In this document: positions 38,401-53,400 of the stretch, piece after piece
How positions within the stretch are numbered: the stretch's first letter is position 1
Layout of the letters: each line of letters begins with the position of its first letter
From: Streptantibioticus parmotrematis
Lineage (GTDB): Bacteria > Actinomycetota > Actinomycetes > Streptomycetales > Streptomycetaceae
NCBI RefSeq assembly: GCF_019890615.1
Contig: NZ_JAINVZ010000013.1
Location: 1-64,000, forward strand
Length of the DNA stretch: 64,000 bases
Direction of reading: 5' to 3'
Program-made: the position numbers and the translations under genes
The notes under the pieces: generated by a model
What the model was told of the DNA's origin: nothing
Databases searched by the model: none
The model's input: the letters and a program-made list of their open reading frames with translations, nothing else

Positions 38401-41400
38401 CGTCGAGCCGCTGCCCGAGGCGCTGACCACATGGGTCCGACAGCGCCTCGCTGAGACTGTTTTCGCGAAGAGCCGAGCGGGGAGTTCCGGCCCCGGCCGG
38501 GACGAGGAGGCCAGCCCCGCCGCCCGGCCGACCCCCGAACAGCAGGCCGAGCTCGACCAGTCCGTGGCCGCAGAGTTCGGTGACGCCGCTTTGCTGGACG
38601 ATCTGGCGTACCTGCTCAGTAGCGGCATGCGGCGCACGGTGGCCTTCGAGGGCACGTCCTACGAGACCACTGCGCAGCTGGAATTCAGCGACGCGCAGCA
38701 GAAGCATGATGTCGCCGCTCAGGACCCACTCGGCCACCGGGTGTACGTCGAGGAACGGAGCCAGGGTAGTTTCGAGACGCGCGACATCGGTGGTTCAGCC
38801 AATGTACGCAGCCTGCCGCTGAGCTACAGTCGCAAGTTCCGCATTCACGACCAGAAGGACCCGCTTGTCAGCTCGCTGACCCTCACACCGTCGCTGGGCA
38901 TCGGCTACAACCAAACCACGGTTTCCTTCACCGTCAGCGAGGGTTACGGCAACTACTCCCTGTTGTTCTCTTCCTCCGAACCGTCACTACCCTTCACCTA
39001 CCAGGCGCACTGGGCGTTCAAGGCCGAACCGTCAAATACCAGGTCCACCGAAGCCAAGGACAGGAATAAGGGCGAGGCCCTTACGACGGGCGTCGGCCCT
39101 CTTCGGCCGCTGCCCGGCCCCGGGCGCGTCACAGCGTGGTTCCCGACGTACCTGACTGAGGACTACATCCCATCGGCCGACGACGCGCGGACGTTCGCGG
39201 ATGTGCCTGCGGACGCCGACACCCTCGTCGACGAACTCCCCAACCTGCGCGTGGACCGGGTCCCGGACCCCAATTACCTTTACGACCAGGTCATGAATCA
39301 CAGCTCCATGGCGGTGCTGCGCCGGAGGATGAGCGATGAGTCCCAGAAGGCCGTCAAGGCACTGCTCAACGATGCCGGCCAGAAAGAGGGGTTCCAGTTG
39401 ATGCTGGCCGGCGGCCATCCTTCGAGTGTGCTGCACGACCGGTCGGGGGATGTGCTGGGCTTCTTGGCTGTCAAGGCGGCTATCAACACGATCGATCCTC
39501 ATCCGAGGACCAAGAGTCGTGGCATTTCGTTGGCCTCGATCCTGCTCCACAGTTCAGGAACTGCCGGCAGCAACACGATCTCCAACTCGGTGAACCCCGC
39601 TGGGAGCCTGACCGCCAAGTGGGGGTCGGACGAGGAGGGGACCTATGGGCAGTTCACGATCAAGGGAGGCTACAAGTACAGCAAGAGCCGGACGTTCGGT
39701 TTCGGGGGCTCGGCCTTCGAAGGCTTCACCTTGTACGAGTCCAACCCGCATGTACTGGTCGACGCGGAGGTTGACTTCGAGGTCTCGCTCGTGCTGGCCA
39801 AGGGCGGGGAGGCGGACCCGGTAAGAGTGCGGCAGCATCTCGATCTGCGGGTTCCGACGAAGGGGAGCGCTGACGGCCAGACTCCCGAGCCGGGGACCGA
39901 GCTCCATCTGCCGCCGGAAGTGGCCAATCTCCGCTCCATCGGCGCCACGACCGTGCCCCTCAAGATCGACGGTACGGCTTCCTTGTTCGACGACGCCACT
40001 GACTGGCTGCGCGGCGAGGGCTTCCTGGCCCCGGAGCGAAGCGGGGTCGACCTGGGCTTCCTGGGGGACGACCAAGCGCTGTTCACGGCATGGATGAACA
40101 ACGCCCGTAAACTGCTCATCGCCCGCTCCCAGGCTGGTTTGCGTGGCGACTTCGGTGAGATGATCGACGGCGGCCACACTCTGTGGTTCGATCTCCCCGG
40201 AAAGCTGGCGAGCGAGCGGGCCGCGATTCGTCTGGAGGCCGAGCCCCGGCCCGGCACCGTTCCTCAACACCTGAAGAACCTTCCCGGCTGGTCCACGATG
40301 GCGATCTGGGGGCTTGCGAGCAACGGCGGTCAGAGCGAGAGTCATAGTCATTCCGGCTCGTTCGAAGGCTCGTTGACCGGGAGCGGCGACAGCGTCCCGC
40401 ATCACCACAAGCCTCCGCTGCCGACGGACCCTGCCACCAATGGGACCTTCGACTACGCCCACACGTGGCAGTCGGGGAAGAGTGAGAACTCGCTCAATGT
40501 CCCGGGTAACGAGTTCTACGCCGTCGATGGCAGCGTCCTGTCGATGTTCCGCGTTCCCACCACATTCACGATGAACGCGTTCAAGGGCAACGGCACTACT
40601 CCGATCCGTACCTTCAGGTCCAGTGAAGGCTCGGCTTTGCTGACTGTCCCGAAGGACCGCGCGCTGCCGCAGCCGCCGGCCGACCCAGAGCCTTCGGCCG
40701 GACCGCTTCGACGCAACCACGTCGTCCGTCAGCCGAACCAGGCCGACTTCGAGGCTGCGCGGTTGCAGGAGGACGTCGATGGCATGCTCCCGCCGAACGT
40801 GGTCGGGCTGAACGGAAACCTCGTGGTCGTGGCGGAGGGAAGCGCCGCGCTGAGAGACGGCTTCCAGCGGATGCTCAACGGCACCCATCCGGGCGCGCCA
40901 CAGCCCTGGAAGGTCACCGGGCTCGCCAACGCCGCCGTGAGCAAGGTGGCGAGCAGCATGCCAAGCTGGATCCGCAGCGGCCCGAGCTGGGTCTCAGACA
41001 TGACATTCGGCCCTTCGCTGCGCAACACCGAGAGCTTCGGACAGGAAGCCATCCTGAACGGTTTGCGCCCCATGGCCATCTTGGGGCGCGGTGGCCAGAT
41101 CTTCGGCAGTGCTCACATCATCGAGGCGGAACGCGATGGCGCCCTCATCGGCACGGATACCCAGGTCGTACTCCTCGGATACCTGCACCACGCCGTCTAC
41201 GACGACAATCCGCACGACGAGCACCAGCGATACTACGAGTCCGATGCCTTCACCTACGACTCGTCGGCACGGGGAGAGGCGGCGGGCCACGGCCTCTCGG
41301 TCTACGGCACTGGTTCTCAGTCGAAGGACCTTCGGTCGCTCACTGGTACCGCCACGCATAGCCGGTCCTGGACAAGGAACAGCACGGAGAGCGACAGTGC

Positions 41401-44400
41401 GTGGCTGAACCGGGCCACCATCGAGTCTCACGAGGCCATCCGCCAGTTCCGAGCGTCGGCGACGTACCTGTTGGCCCTGGTCGAGGCGCCGCGCAACGTC
41501 GTACTCGACACTCTGATCACCGACCCGGCCCGTTGGCTCGGCTGGCTCGGCGACAACTCCGACGTTGTCGCCATCGACGTTCCTGACGCCGTGGTCTTCT
41601 GGGCGCCCGCCGAGGAGATCCGTACGAATCCCGCTCTACTCGCGGCATACAACCTCAAGGCGCAACTCCCACCCGAGGTTCCCGCCACCTTCCTGCTGCC
41701 GGACTACTTCGTGCGAAGTGGTGGTCGGAACATGGGCCATGGTGTGGTGACCACCGCGTCGCCGCACGACAACTCGATGGCCTTCATCGACAACCTCGAG
41801 ATGGCTGTCAAGCGGGAGGCGCCCGGCTCCCTCACCCTCAAGAGCTCCACGTTCGTGCCGGGGCTCAGATCGGTGATCGCCGACTACGGCTCGCCGGTCG
41901 GACTCCGGAACATCATCTCAGCCGGCAATGCCCCCGGTCGGCACACCCGCTTCTACTTCTTCTACCGGGGCTACACCGGCCTACACGTCGTGGAGGTCGC
42001 TCTTCACGCCCGCCCGGCCGGCGCACTGGAATCGATCCTCGGTTCACCGCGTGAGCAGTCCGGTCTGGATTCCGTCACAGCCGTTCTGCCCGGAGCGCGG
42101 AGCACGAGCGTCTCCAAGAGCTATAGCTTCAGCCTGAGCTTCAAGGGCGCCTCCGGCACCACCGGTGCGACGGCCGCGATGGCCCGCAGCCGTGGTTATT
42201 CTTCGGCGTTCGCGGATTCCAGGGAAGTTCGCCAGTGGGTGTCGAGCTACCGAGGAGCCGTGGACTTTCCGGCGGAGTACATGGTGGACGTCACCACCAG
42301 GTCGGTACGCCTTCCTGACAACCTGCTCGGTCTGCTCGCGAACTTCGTGGCCGTGGTGCCCCGGGCCATTCCAGGAGTGATCGATCCCGCGTACGGGATT
42401 TCGGGCCTCAGCCGATTCATGGACTCTGTCCTGAACAATGTGCCCGGTCTGCGGACGGCGGTCAGCACTCCGGTCCACGCCCGGCTGCGCTTCCTGGCGA
42501 GCGAGTCACAGCAGAATACGGCCCCCGCACCGGCACCGCCCGCCCTGATCGGCACTGGGGTGCACAACACCTCGCCCATCCCGGGAAGCGACGTGCTCGA
42601 CGCCGCCATCCGCTGGATGCCCACGCGGCCGATCTTCTTCAACGATTTCGACGGTCTGGACTTCCTGGTCACCGCCCTTGGCGCGGTTTCGCCCAGTCTG
42701 CGTCGGCATGGTCTGCCGAAGACATCGGACGCGCCTGCCATGGCTATGATGCGGCTCGGTCATCTGCTCGCCTCCCAGCGGGTCACCCTGACCCCCGCCA
42801 TGGCGGATGCGTTCACCGGTTGGGGCGGTGGCACGGGTGAGGCCCGGATCGAGATCATGCTCTACGCGCCGCGGATCGACGTCGAGTCGCAGAGCAAGGG
42901 CGTCGCGCTCATGGGGACGCGGGCCCAACACGGCAAGGGGAGCTCTACTTCGTCGCAGACGATGAGCCCCACCGCCGGGGTGCCGCTGACCTTCACACCC
43001 GCCGACTCGCTCAACACCTTGCAGAGCACGCTGCCTGTGCTCGGAGGGACCCCCAAATCCGGCCAAGGCTCCGCGAACAACTCTCGCAACATGAGCCTCC
43101 TGCGACACGGCGCGGCCGACGACGACAGCGACAACGGCGCCTACGGCCAGACCCTCACCGTGTACGTGGTATTGAAGGTCAGCGGTGCCGAGGGCACCAG
43201 GTACGTCACAGGCAACGCCCAGGTCCGGTCACTGATCGATGATGTCCTCGGACTCGGCGTCATCGAGCCGCACCTGATGGAGAACGTCTACGACATCCCG
43301 GCCATGTTGGCCGCCCAGGGCATTCACGACTGGCGGACGGCCACGGCCTTGGGCCCCGCCATCGCAGCGGGGCTGGAACCGACGGAGGACCCGACCGCCC
43401 CCGCTCAACTCTGGCTTGACCTCGGTGAATTGTCGCCGAGCATCGTCGCGTTGCTCGACCGGCCCATCACCGCGCAGACCCTCGCGGTCAAGCCACTCCC
43501 GGAGAATGGTCGTCGGGATCCGTCGCCCGCTGGATCGAGGCACCTGCCTGACGGCGCCGACGCCTCGACGGAGAGCTATCTTCCTTCGGACATCGCCAAT
43601 CTGCTGCGGGCCGCGGATGCGGCGGCGAACTCCGCCAACCGCCCGGTCCAGGTGGCACTGCGTACTACGGGCGGTGTCCGCTACTTGGACTTCTACCCCT
43701 TGGCGACCCTCCCGCCCACTTCGGCCGGCGACCCGGACGCCCTCCTGCCCCGTCTCACCCGCAAGTCGCGCAGCATCTCGGCCAGCTCCGGCGCTCCCTC
43801 GGAACGGGGCGTTGGGCAATTCGCCCCTTCCGCCATCGGGCACGCGACCGCGGCATCCCCGACGCGCACCAGCACAGACGTGCCGCACGACGACTCCGCA
43901 CGGCTGTCGATGGAAGACCGCAGTACCCGGGCCACCATCCTGGACAAGGCTCGAACCGATGCCACGTCCGCCGAAGCCGTCGACCGCAACGTGAACCCGG
44001 CGAAGGCCGTGAAGGAGCCGACCTCGGCTCTCCTGGCACAGGCTGGCGACGGTAGCGCGGTCGACCGGGATGGTGGGCTCCTGGACGACCTCGACCCGAG
44101 CAACCCCGCTCTCACAGGGCCGCCCAGCGCCGCACTCGAGGAAGCTCCCCGGCGGCCGGTCGCGACCCACGACGACGCAGAGCGAATGGGCGCCTCCGGC
44201 GGTGAGGCCGAGACCGAAGCGCTCCTTGAACAGGCCAAGGCGAGGCTCCGCAGGGTGCCGGGGCGGGACGAGGCCAACCTCGGCACCGAGCCTTCGCTCA
44301 GTGCCGGTACGCAACTTCAGTCGACTACCGAGAACCCCGAGGAAGCCGGACAGCTCGTCAGGAGTGAGGAGGAGAACCAGGGCGGAGAGACACAGCTGGC

Positions 44401-47400
44401 CAATCCGGCGCAGCCCGATGCGACCATCGAGCGGCGCGATGTCACCACTGAGCAGGTTTTGCCCCAGGCCGAACAGGTCGTCCTCGTCTCGGAGGCGCCG
44501 CCCGCCTCCGAGGTGGCTCCGCTCGGAGCCGAGGATACTGACGCCGGCGATGTCACCGGCGTAGGACGTGACGGGGCCGACGAACGGAAGGAGTCCGTCC
44601 AGGAGCCGCACGAGGAGCAGCAACTCGGTGAGCTGCTGTACCTCACGATGCTGGCGGAGGAGGTCCTCTCGGCGGAGGCGGAGGCCGACGGCTTGGCACG
44701 ATTGCGGCCTGACATGAGAAGGCCGGACTTCGATGCCGCGTCCCAGACCGACCCCGGGTCCGGGGCAGCCCCGCTCCCCTCGGGTCCGTCCGCCGTGGCC
44801 CGAGCAACGGGGAAGCCCGAGGCCGTCGCCGCGCCGGACGGAACGCCGAGGGATGCAACGGGAGAGGGACAACTGAACCCGTCCGGTGTTCCCGCCACCC
44901 GCACCGAAGAGCCCGGGTCTCGGAGTGACGGCGACCTGGCGCCCCTTCAGCCCGGTACGATCCCGTCTGCCGACCTGGCCGACGCGCCCGGTGCGGGTCC
45001 GGGCTCCGCGCCCGACGCCGATGTCTCGGCACAGCGTGCCGAGCCTACGGCTAACGCAGAACCTGCCATCTCCGAGACCGAAGCCCTCGTGGTATCGCTC
45101 ACCGTTCCAACGATCACGATCACGGCACCCGACGGCACCACGACGGAGGGCATGATCGACTCGGAGGAGGAGTCGGAGCAGCAGGCCAGGACCGACGTAC
45201 GAGAGGGAGAGGAGCCTCCCACACAGCTCGGGGGCGCCGAGCCCTGGAGCGAGCCGGGCCACTCGGTCGAGGACGGCCGGCGGGACGGCGAGGAAACTGA
45301 GGGCAGCGCGACTGCGGCGCCCTCCGAAGACCTGGAAGTGCGGACCTCGCCCTCATCCGGCAAGGCGCGCGGCAGCCGCCTGACGATCGACCTTCCCCCA
45401 TCCGCGTCGAGCATGCAGACGACGGAACCGCCCCAGAGCGCGGCCGAAGCCGCTCTGGTCGCGGTGTATTTCTCCCAGGTTCAGGATCGGCCGGACTATC
45501 ACGACCTGGTGGAGGCCGTCGAGCGCCTCGACCGTTTGCGCGCATCCCACCGCGATCTGCGCGACGGGCAGCTCGACCTGGAGTCCATCGCCCGCATTGT
45601 GCTGGGCTTGGACGATCGCATCCACCCCACGGGTGGGGACATTGACCAGCTCCTGAGCGCGGCAGCCGACCCGGTGATCGGCGGCCGGTCGCAGAGCATC
45701 GCCGAGCTAGGGGCGCGGTTCCTCGCGGGCGTCGGCGTCTTCGCCGACCACTCGCTCCTGGTCATCGGCGGTGTCGTGCACGGGCGTAACTGGCGTTATG
45801 ACCCGATGGAGGACCTCGACTTGTCGGCGGTTGGTGTCGTGGAGGTGATTTCGGACGGAGATCGCGAGCGCCTGCCTGATGCCGAACCCGCAGCGTGGCC
45901 CAACTCCGACGGGCGTAAGACGTACACCGTGGTGGCAGATGGCGGTCCTCGCCGGATCCAGGTGCGGGACGGCAGAGGAATGGTCCGCCAGGCACGCCGG
46001 GAGGTCTTCGCCTTCCTGCTGTCCCTCGATCCGCTCCTGACCGGCTCGACTTCCTGGGAGGCGGCGTTGCTCCTGGTGTCGAGGGGGGGCGCCAACCATG
46101 CCTCGATGCCCCGGGCGATCGCTTCTCGGATCGGTCTGACGACATGGGCGGCAAGCGGCCGCATGCTGGTCGAGCGCGAACAAGGAGAGCGCACGCATCG
46201 GATCTCGCTGCTCCGGAGTTCAGGCCAGGCGGTGGGCACGTTCTTCCCCAACCCCCCGGACCTGCCGCCGGCGGCCGACGACGCGCCCGCCTGGGAAGAA
46301 TACGTGGTGAGCTGGACCATTCCGCCCTCCGGGAAACTGCTCGGTGGACGGGCCGGGATGACCTCTGCAGACATGGCCGCACAGCGTGAGGCCCGACTGC
46401 GTCACCTGCCGGAGATGAACACCTACCAGCTGCACAACCCCGCGACCGACAGCTATGTCGGGCCCGAGCAGGAGATGCCGACTGACGATCCCGAGGAGCC
46501 GTTCGTCCACCTGATGTACCACGGCGGCCCGGACGGCGTGGACGTTCCCCTGGAGGGCGGCAAGACCAAGAAGCTCGACTGGGAAGAGTTCACCGCATAC
46601 CTGAGAAGGCGACCGAGCATCCAGGCGCTGCCCCGCAATACCCGGATAGATCTCAACATCTGCTGGCTGGGCACCTCACTGGGAGCCTCGGCCAAGGGGC
46701 GGCGTCATCTCGCTGCCCCCAGCCCCTTCGTCCCCGACCCATTGGAGCAGAGCGCGGGCGGCCAGATCATCTCCACGGGCCTTGGCCTGAAGGGACGAGG
46801 CGGAACCCGTGTCGTCGGCACGATGCGGGCGCGCGATGGCGATCGCCCGGTCTGGATGCTCGCCACAGACCAGCACAACGCCGGCGGTCCCACTTGGGAG
46901 ACCTGGCTCCCCGACCCGGAAGCCGAGGAGCTCGCCGACCTGGCGGTCTCTGTCGGCCTCCACCAGGAGACCGGCCCGGTTCCAGAGGCCACCCGGAAGA
47001 CGGCGCTGCGCCTGGTGCGTGCCCTGCGCCATACCTTCGGCCACACTGTCGGACAGGACGCCGACTTCCCCGAATTGTGGCAGGGCATTGGAGCGTTGGA
47101 GCTGCTGCGGCGGAGAGATCCGTGGCTGCGCTCCACCACACCCCTCACTCTGGAACTCTTCGAACGTGCCGCGATGGCCCTCAGGACCGCCGATGTCCTA
47201 AGGAACCCACCCAGCCGCGAGGAGTACCGCGACCTTCTGCGATGGGCCGTCCAGCACGTCGATGACACTCAGCCGCTCACCTTCTCCCTGGGGCTCACCG
47301 AACTGGCCTCTGTGGCGCACGGGATGGAGAACGCCCACAACCTGGACGCACAGGCCGCTGGAGTGCTCGGCCTGGATGGTTCGCAGAAGCTCGGCGAGCC

Positions 47401-50400
47401 CGAGTTCAGCCGCCTTTTCTGGGCCTTGGTGAAGGCTGGCGAGTGGATGAACCGGATGCTGTATCCGCATCGCGTGGTGCAGGAGATCCTCCATCAGGAG
47501 CTTCCAGAATCCGAGGCCAACGAGCAGTTGTTCACTCTGGCCGCGATGGCGGCGGCCCGTGGCCGCCCCCTGACTCGTGGCGGGTTGGCCGCCCTTCACC
47601 TGGAGATCCTTGGAGCCCACGCTGAGGAAACCGAGGTGCGCTTCGCGACCGTACCGGGAGCGCACGGACGGGATTGGAGTGGTAAGGGCGGATATGCGAC
47701 CATCGACCCCTCCCGCTTCTCGAGCTGGCAGTCCTCGGCCGACGGCATGCTGGTCGACCGGGGTGTGGAGCCGTCCCCCTTCTACACAGCAGAGGCCAAG
47801 CCGCTCCTTGTGGCCGTGGACAAGATCGACGGCGAACGGGCCACGATATCCCTCGGTGGACGCGCAATACCCGTACGGCATGAGGAGATCGGAATTCTCC
47901 TCTCGTACGATCCTGTGTTCATGATGACCGGTCTCACGCGGCCTATCGTCCTGGTGGGTCCCGGCGGCAATTCCGTCTGGCTGCGGCACGCTGTGAGCAG
48001 CTGGACCGGCCGCGAGAGCTGGAGCTTCGCTGGGCACATGCGGATCGCACCGCCACATCAAGGCCTGGACACGGCGCTCATCGAGGTCGTGCAGGACGTG
48101 CCGACCGGGCAACAGCCCAAGGATCCCAAGCAGATGTGGGAGAGGACACTTCCCCGGGAGACCGTACCGGCTAACCAACTCTCGGCGTTCAGTCCGCTTG
48201 CGGTCGTCAGTTCCCCGACGCCGACACAACCCGCGATCAACGCTGAGATCCAGGTGGCGCTGGAACGGGCCTTCGGGCCCGACGTGAACTCCCATTCGGA
48301 CTATGCGGCCAAGGTGTCCGCCGCGGAGGTCCTTGACGGGCTCCGCAGGACCGATCCCGACCATGTGGATCTAGCCGGTACGGCGTTCGACTTGGCGGAG
48401 ATCGCCCGACGCGTTCTACTTCTGCCCGCCAGCGAGCCGGTCGAGGGGGTCGACTACGAGCGGCTTCTCGAAGTGGTGGGCGATCCCGCCGCGGCGGACC
48501 CTCCGCGCCTCCACACGCTGACGGCGGTGTATCTCATCAGCGAGGGCGTGTTTGACGACGAGTTCACCCTCACCGACTCGTCGGGAAGGCGCTGGGGTCG
48601 TAACTGGACCAATCGGAACGCCGGCGACATCGTCATGGATCGCTACCGGGCCCGCAACATCAAACCCGGTGGTAGCGCGCTGACAAGCTTCGTAGCGGCG
48701 CCGTGGTCGCGGCTGAACCTGCAGGACCCCCCTTACACCGTGATCGCCGACAAGGAAGGCGGCATGCCGGTGGTGATCAGCCACGAGGACGACTGGGCGG
48801 TACATCCCGGCGTCTTCGCGGAGTTGATGAGGCTGGACGAGATCCAGCGTCGCCTGCCCGCGGACGTGCCGTTCGTGTTGCTTTACGATCACGGGCACAA
48901 AGGATTCGGCGACCTGCCGCGCCGAGCCTCCGCCTACACCGGTCGTAAGGGGTACTCGCACACAGGCGACATTGATCTCGAGAGCACCGCCTCCGATCCG
49001 CGGCTCATCATCACCTTTCCCCACTACGAAATTGACCCGGTTAACGATTTCATTCCCAGTGAACCCGGTCTGCTGCGATTCCCAGACCCGAAAGCCCCCG
49101 CGTGGCAGCGCAACATGGTCAGCCACACCATCATTTCGCTGGAGAACGAACTACGGGGCCGGGCCGTGGTGAGTGACGAAGATTGGCACAGGCGATCCGC
49201 GACCTTCCGCTACCTGGATGGCGCAACGACCTTTGTGGCCTACAATCCGGCCACCAGGGAAACTGGCCCCGAGCAGTCACTTCCCACCCCTCCGGGACCC
49301 ATGTACGTGGACGCTGTCCATGGGAGCCCAAGCGCTGTCCAAATAAGTCAGGACTCGGGTAACGGCCACGACGTGTCGGCGGAAGAGCACGCGGACGAGG
49401 TCGCCCGGCGCCGGAGTGTCATTGACTTGGCTCCGGACGGGTGGCTGGACGAGATGGTCTGTTGGGGGGACACGCCTGGTGATGGGAGCCGCCTAAGCGA
49501 ATGGTCTCGGGTCCCGCTGGTGCCGGATCCGTTGTCGGTGCTGTCGGTGGCCCAAGTTGTCGCTAACATCACACGACGCCTGGTGCGCGCCAGCAAGCGC
49601 GCTCGGGGAGACAGGGTTCTTCAGGACCCCGGGGGGCCGAGCAGGGTCGTCCACGTTGTCGTTACCGATGTGCATGGTAATGGTGGGGGGCTCGACGGTT
49701 GGGCGATCAAGGAGCCGGTTCCGGATGATGGGGAGTTGGCGCGTCGGGCGGTGGCGGCGGGGTTGTGGCCGTCGGGTGGGGGGCCGGTGTCTGGGGAGGT
49801 TGTGGAGACGGTCAGGCGGCTGGTGTATGCGTTGCGTCAGGCGCTGGGTGACCAGGTCGATCATCATGGCTCGTATGGCACGCTGTTGCGGGGTATTGGT
49901 GCGTTGGAGCGGATGCGTGCGGCGGATCCGTTGGTGGGTTCTTTCGGGCCGTTCCCGATGGATCTGCTGGAGTGGGTCGCTCAGGTGCCGGGGGGGCGGA
50001 AGCCGTCGGCCGATGACTATCGCCGGGTGTTGTCGCAGGCCGCTCAGTCGGTGGGCGGCCTGCGTCGTCTGACTGAGTTCGTGCCGAATGGATGGGCGTT
50101 GGAGAGCGCTGCCCAGTCGCTTACCGCGATGGGTGGGGCGGAGCGTGGGGAGTTCGTGGCCCGGCTCGTGAGGAAGAGCGTGGGCGATGTCGTCCCGTTC
50201 GACTTCACACGGGTGTTGTGGGCCATGACCCGGGCGACGAAGTGGCTGTCGGATGTTCCGGAGAAAGACTTGGGCCGACTGGCCGGTAGGGTGTTCCACC
50301 AGCCGGGCCTCGTGTCGGCGGATGACGCCAAGAATATGGATCGGTTGCTGGAACTGGTGACCATGGCCGGCCTGGCCGGACGGGGCATCTACGACGAGCG

Positions 50401-53400
50401 GGAACTCGCGGTCTTCCATCTGGAGGCCGTGGGAGCGTTTACCGATCAGACAAGGGTGACTACTGAACGCGGCGACTTCGCCGGACGGAACTGGGGGGAC
50501 ACTACCGCCCGGAGGATCAAGTGGGGCCCTCTCCGACTCCAGGGCTTCGCACAGAGCAGGCCCGGTGCCCCTCTCCAAGCCCTGGGACCGATGGCGCCTC
50601 CGTGGTCCACCGGACACTCACCCCTCCTGTTCAACGTGAAGCCGTCCCAGAGGCGCAACCGGGCTCGGCTCGCCTTCGGTAACGGCGTCGAGTTCGAGGT
50701 GCCGCTGGACGAGATCGCGCTGCTCGCCTCCTATGACCGTGAGCTAAGCAGGGTGAAACTGGAGTTCGGCGTTCTCGCCGTGGGCGCCGGTCAATCAAGC
50801 GGCGACCTGAGTCAGGAAATGACTCGGGAACTCGGGCGCGAGGCCTGGTGGTACATGAGATCAGCGTGGCTGATGGGGTCCCGCGGCACGAGCAACTTCG
50901 CGACGCTCCTCCCCAGCGGCTTCTCGTCCACTGGTGGCCTCTTCCGGCGCACCAAACCGGTGGACGTGCTCCCGAAGCTCCCGAGGGCAACCGCCTCCGC
51001 GGGGAGGGGTGGTAGGCAGGCGAACACCCTGGGGCACGTCATCGGGACACCGACCTTCTCCGGACGCCCGACGTTCCCATCGCTGCCTGCGAGAGATCAC
51101 TCGGATGCGGAGAGCGACGGCCCGGATTCGGTGGACGAAGGTTCGGCCTTGGTGCCGGACGCCTCGGGTTCGAAGCACGAGGAATCGCCCTCGATGAACG
51201 GTTTGAACCCGGTGAACGACCACGACTTGAGCATGGCATCGGGCGACCCCGAGGAGCGCGCTCGGCGGACTGTCGGAGAGGCTCTTGAGCGTGCCTTCGG
51301 TTCGGGGGTGGCTTCGCGTCCTGATTACCCGGCCATGGTGATTGCTGCGGAGTTCCTCGACAGGCTGCGCAGGAGCGATCCTGATCCGGACCACGCGGAT
51401 CTGGCCAGCGGCGAACTCGACTTGGAGTTGATGGCTCGTCGGTTGTTGCTGCTGCCGGAGAGCGGACGACTTCCCCTGAGCGCTTATGAACGGCTCTTGG
51501 AGACGGCTAATGATCCGGCCGCAGTGGATGCCCCGCGTCTTGACACACTGACAGCGGTGTATCTGATCAATGAGGGCGCGTTCGATGACCAGTTCACGCT
51601 GAAGGACGCTTCGGGGAGGCCTTGGGGCCGTAACTGGAGCGGGGAATCGATTGACGACATCGACCTGGACCACTACCGGGTCCGCGTCTCCAAGCCCAGC
51701 GATCTTGTGGACCGGAGCCGGGTCCTCCCTGTCCCACCGGGCGCCGACGCACTGAGCGGTATGACGGCCACGCCGTGGTCGCGGCTGAATCTGAGTGAAC
51801 GGCCTTACACGGTGATCACCCGCAAGCGATCCGGGCCACTCCGTGGTGGGTTCTTGAGTCCAGGCGTGCTCGCAGAGTTGACGAGGCTGGATGAGATCCA
51901 GCGGAGCCTGGAGCCGAACACGCCGTTCCTGCTGATTATGGGCGATGCCCATGAGGGCTTCGGTGAACTGCCGCGCTATATCGCCGAGGTCACCGGTCGC
52001 AACGGATACTCGTTCGACGGCGCCTTCGCCTGGGAGCGACTCCCCGATCAGCGGCGGGAACTCATTAACCTGCTTCGCCGGGAGGGCGAGCCGGCGAACT
52101 CCTTCATCCTCAGCCAGCCGGGGCTGATGAGGTTGCGGGACGCGGATGCTCCTACGTGGCACCGGAGTATGGTCAGCCACACCGTCGTATCGCCAGATGG
52201 CGAACTACGTGGCCGGGCAACGATGACCAAGGCAGATTTGGGCAACGGGCGCGGTGACCAATACCGGTCTCTGGACGGGATCACGACTTTCATCGCCATC
52301 AATCCCGCCACTGGTGAGAGAGGGCCTGAACAGCCCCTGCCCACCCTGCCCGGCCCCATGTACCTGGACGCGGCCCACGGGGTTGCGGGTGGGGTCTACG
52401 TGCCTCAGGCTTCGGGCCCCGACGTCAAGGTTTCGGGGGAGGAACACGCGGAAGAGGTCGCGCGTCGTAGGAGCCTCAGTGAGATGCGTCCGGAAGCGTG
52501 GATCAACGGACTGATCTGTCGGGGGCGCGCTGCCGGCGATGGGACCACCAGCCCGCACGCGGGCGCCCGCGTCCCGCAGGTCGCGGATCCGCTGTCACTA
52601 CTCCCGGTCACCCAGATCGCGGCGAACAAGACACGGCGCCAGGTGCTGGGAAGCGACCGCGTGATCGGGACGACCCTGATAGGCGAGAAAGAAAAGGAGA
52701 GGGTCGTCTATTTCGTCTACACCGATGTGCACGGCAACGGCGGAGGGCCGGAGAGTTGGGGCTTCAGCGAGCCGGTTCCGGATGATGGGGAGTTGGCGCG
52801 TCGGGCGGTGGCGGCGGGGTTGTGGCCGTCGGGTGGGGGGCCGGTGTCTGGGGAGGTTGTGGAGACGGTCAGGCGGCTGGTGTATGCGTTGCGTCAGGCG
52901 CTGGGTGACCAGGTCGATCATCATGGCTCGTATGGCACGCTGTTGCGGGGTATTGGTGCGTTGGAGCGGATGCGTGCGGCGGATCCGTTGGTGGGTTCTT
53001 TCGGGCCGTTCCCGATGGATCTGCTGGAGTGGGTCGCTCAGGTGCCGGGGGGGCGGAAGCCGTCGGCCGATGACTATCGCCGGGTGTTGTCGCAGGCCGC
53101 TCAGTCGGTGGGCGGCCTGCGTCGTCTGACTGAGTTCGTGCCGAATGGATGGGCGTTGGAGAGCGCTGCCCAGTCGCTTACCGCGATGGGTGGGGCGGAG
53201 CGTGGGGAGTTCGTGGCCCGGCTCGTGAGGAAGAGCGTGGGCGATGTCGTCCCGTTCGACTTCACACGGGTGTTGTGGGCCATGACCCGGGCGACGAAGT
53301 GGCTCGCAGGCGTTGGGAAGATGAGCATGGGCCGCCTTGCAGGGCGTGTGTTCCATGAGCCGGCCCTGGCGTTGGCGGATGTCGAGACGAACCACCAACG

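Noticed and set aside
43229-45262. A 677-codon minus-strand open frame
   Set aside because: Antisense to the disordered acidic linker, whose composition gives few stops on the other strand.
49712-53304. Possible assembly duplication at the 536-base repeat
   Set aside because: The copies lie in modules whose other parts differ throughout and the frame is kept across both, so true intragenic duplication or conversion is more likely, though long reads would settle it.
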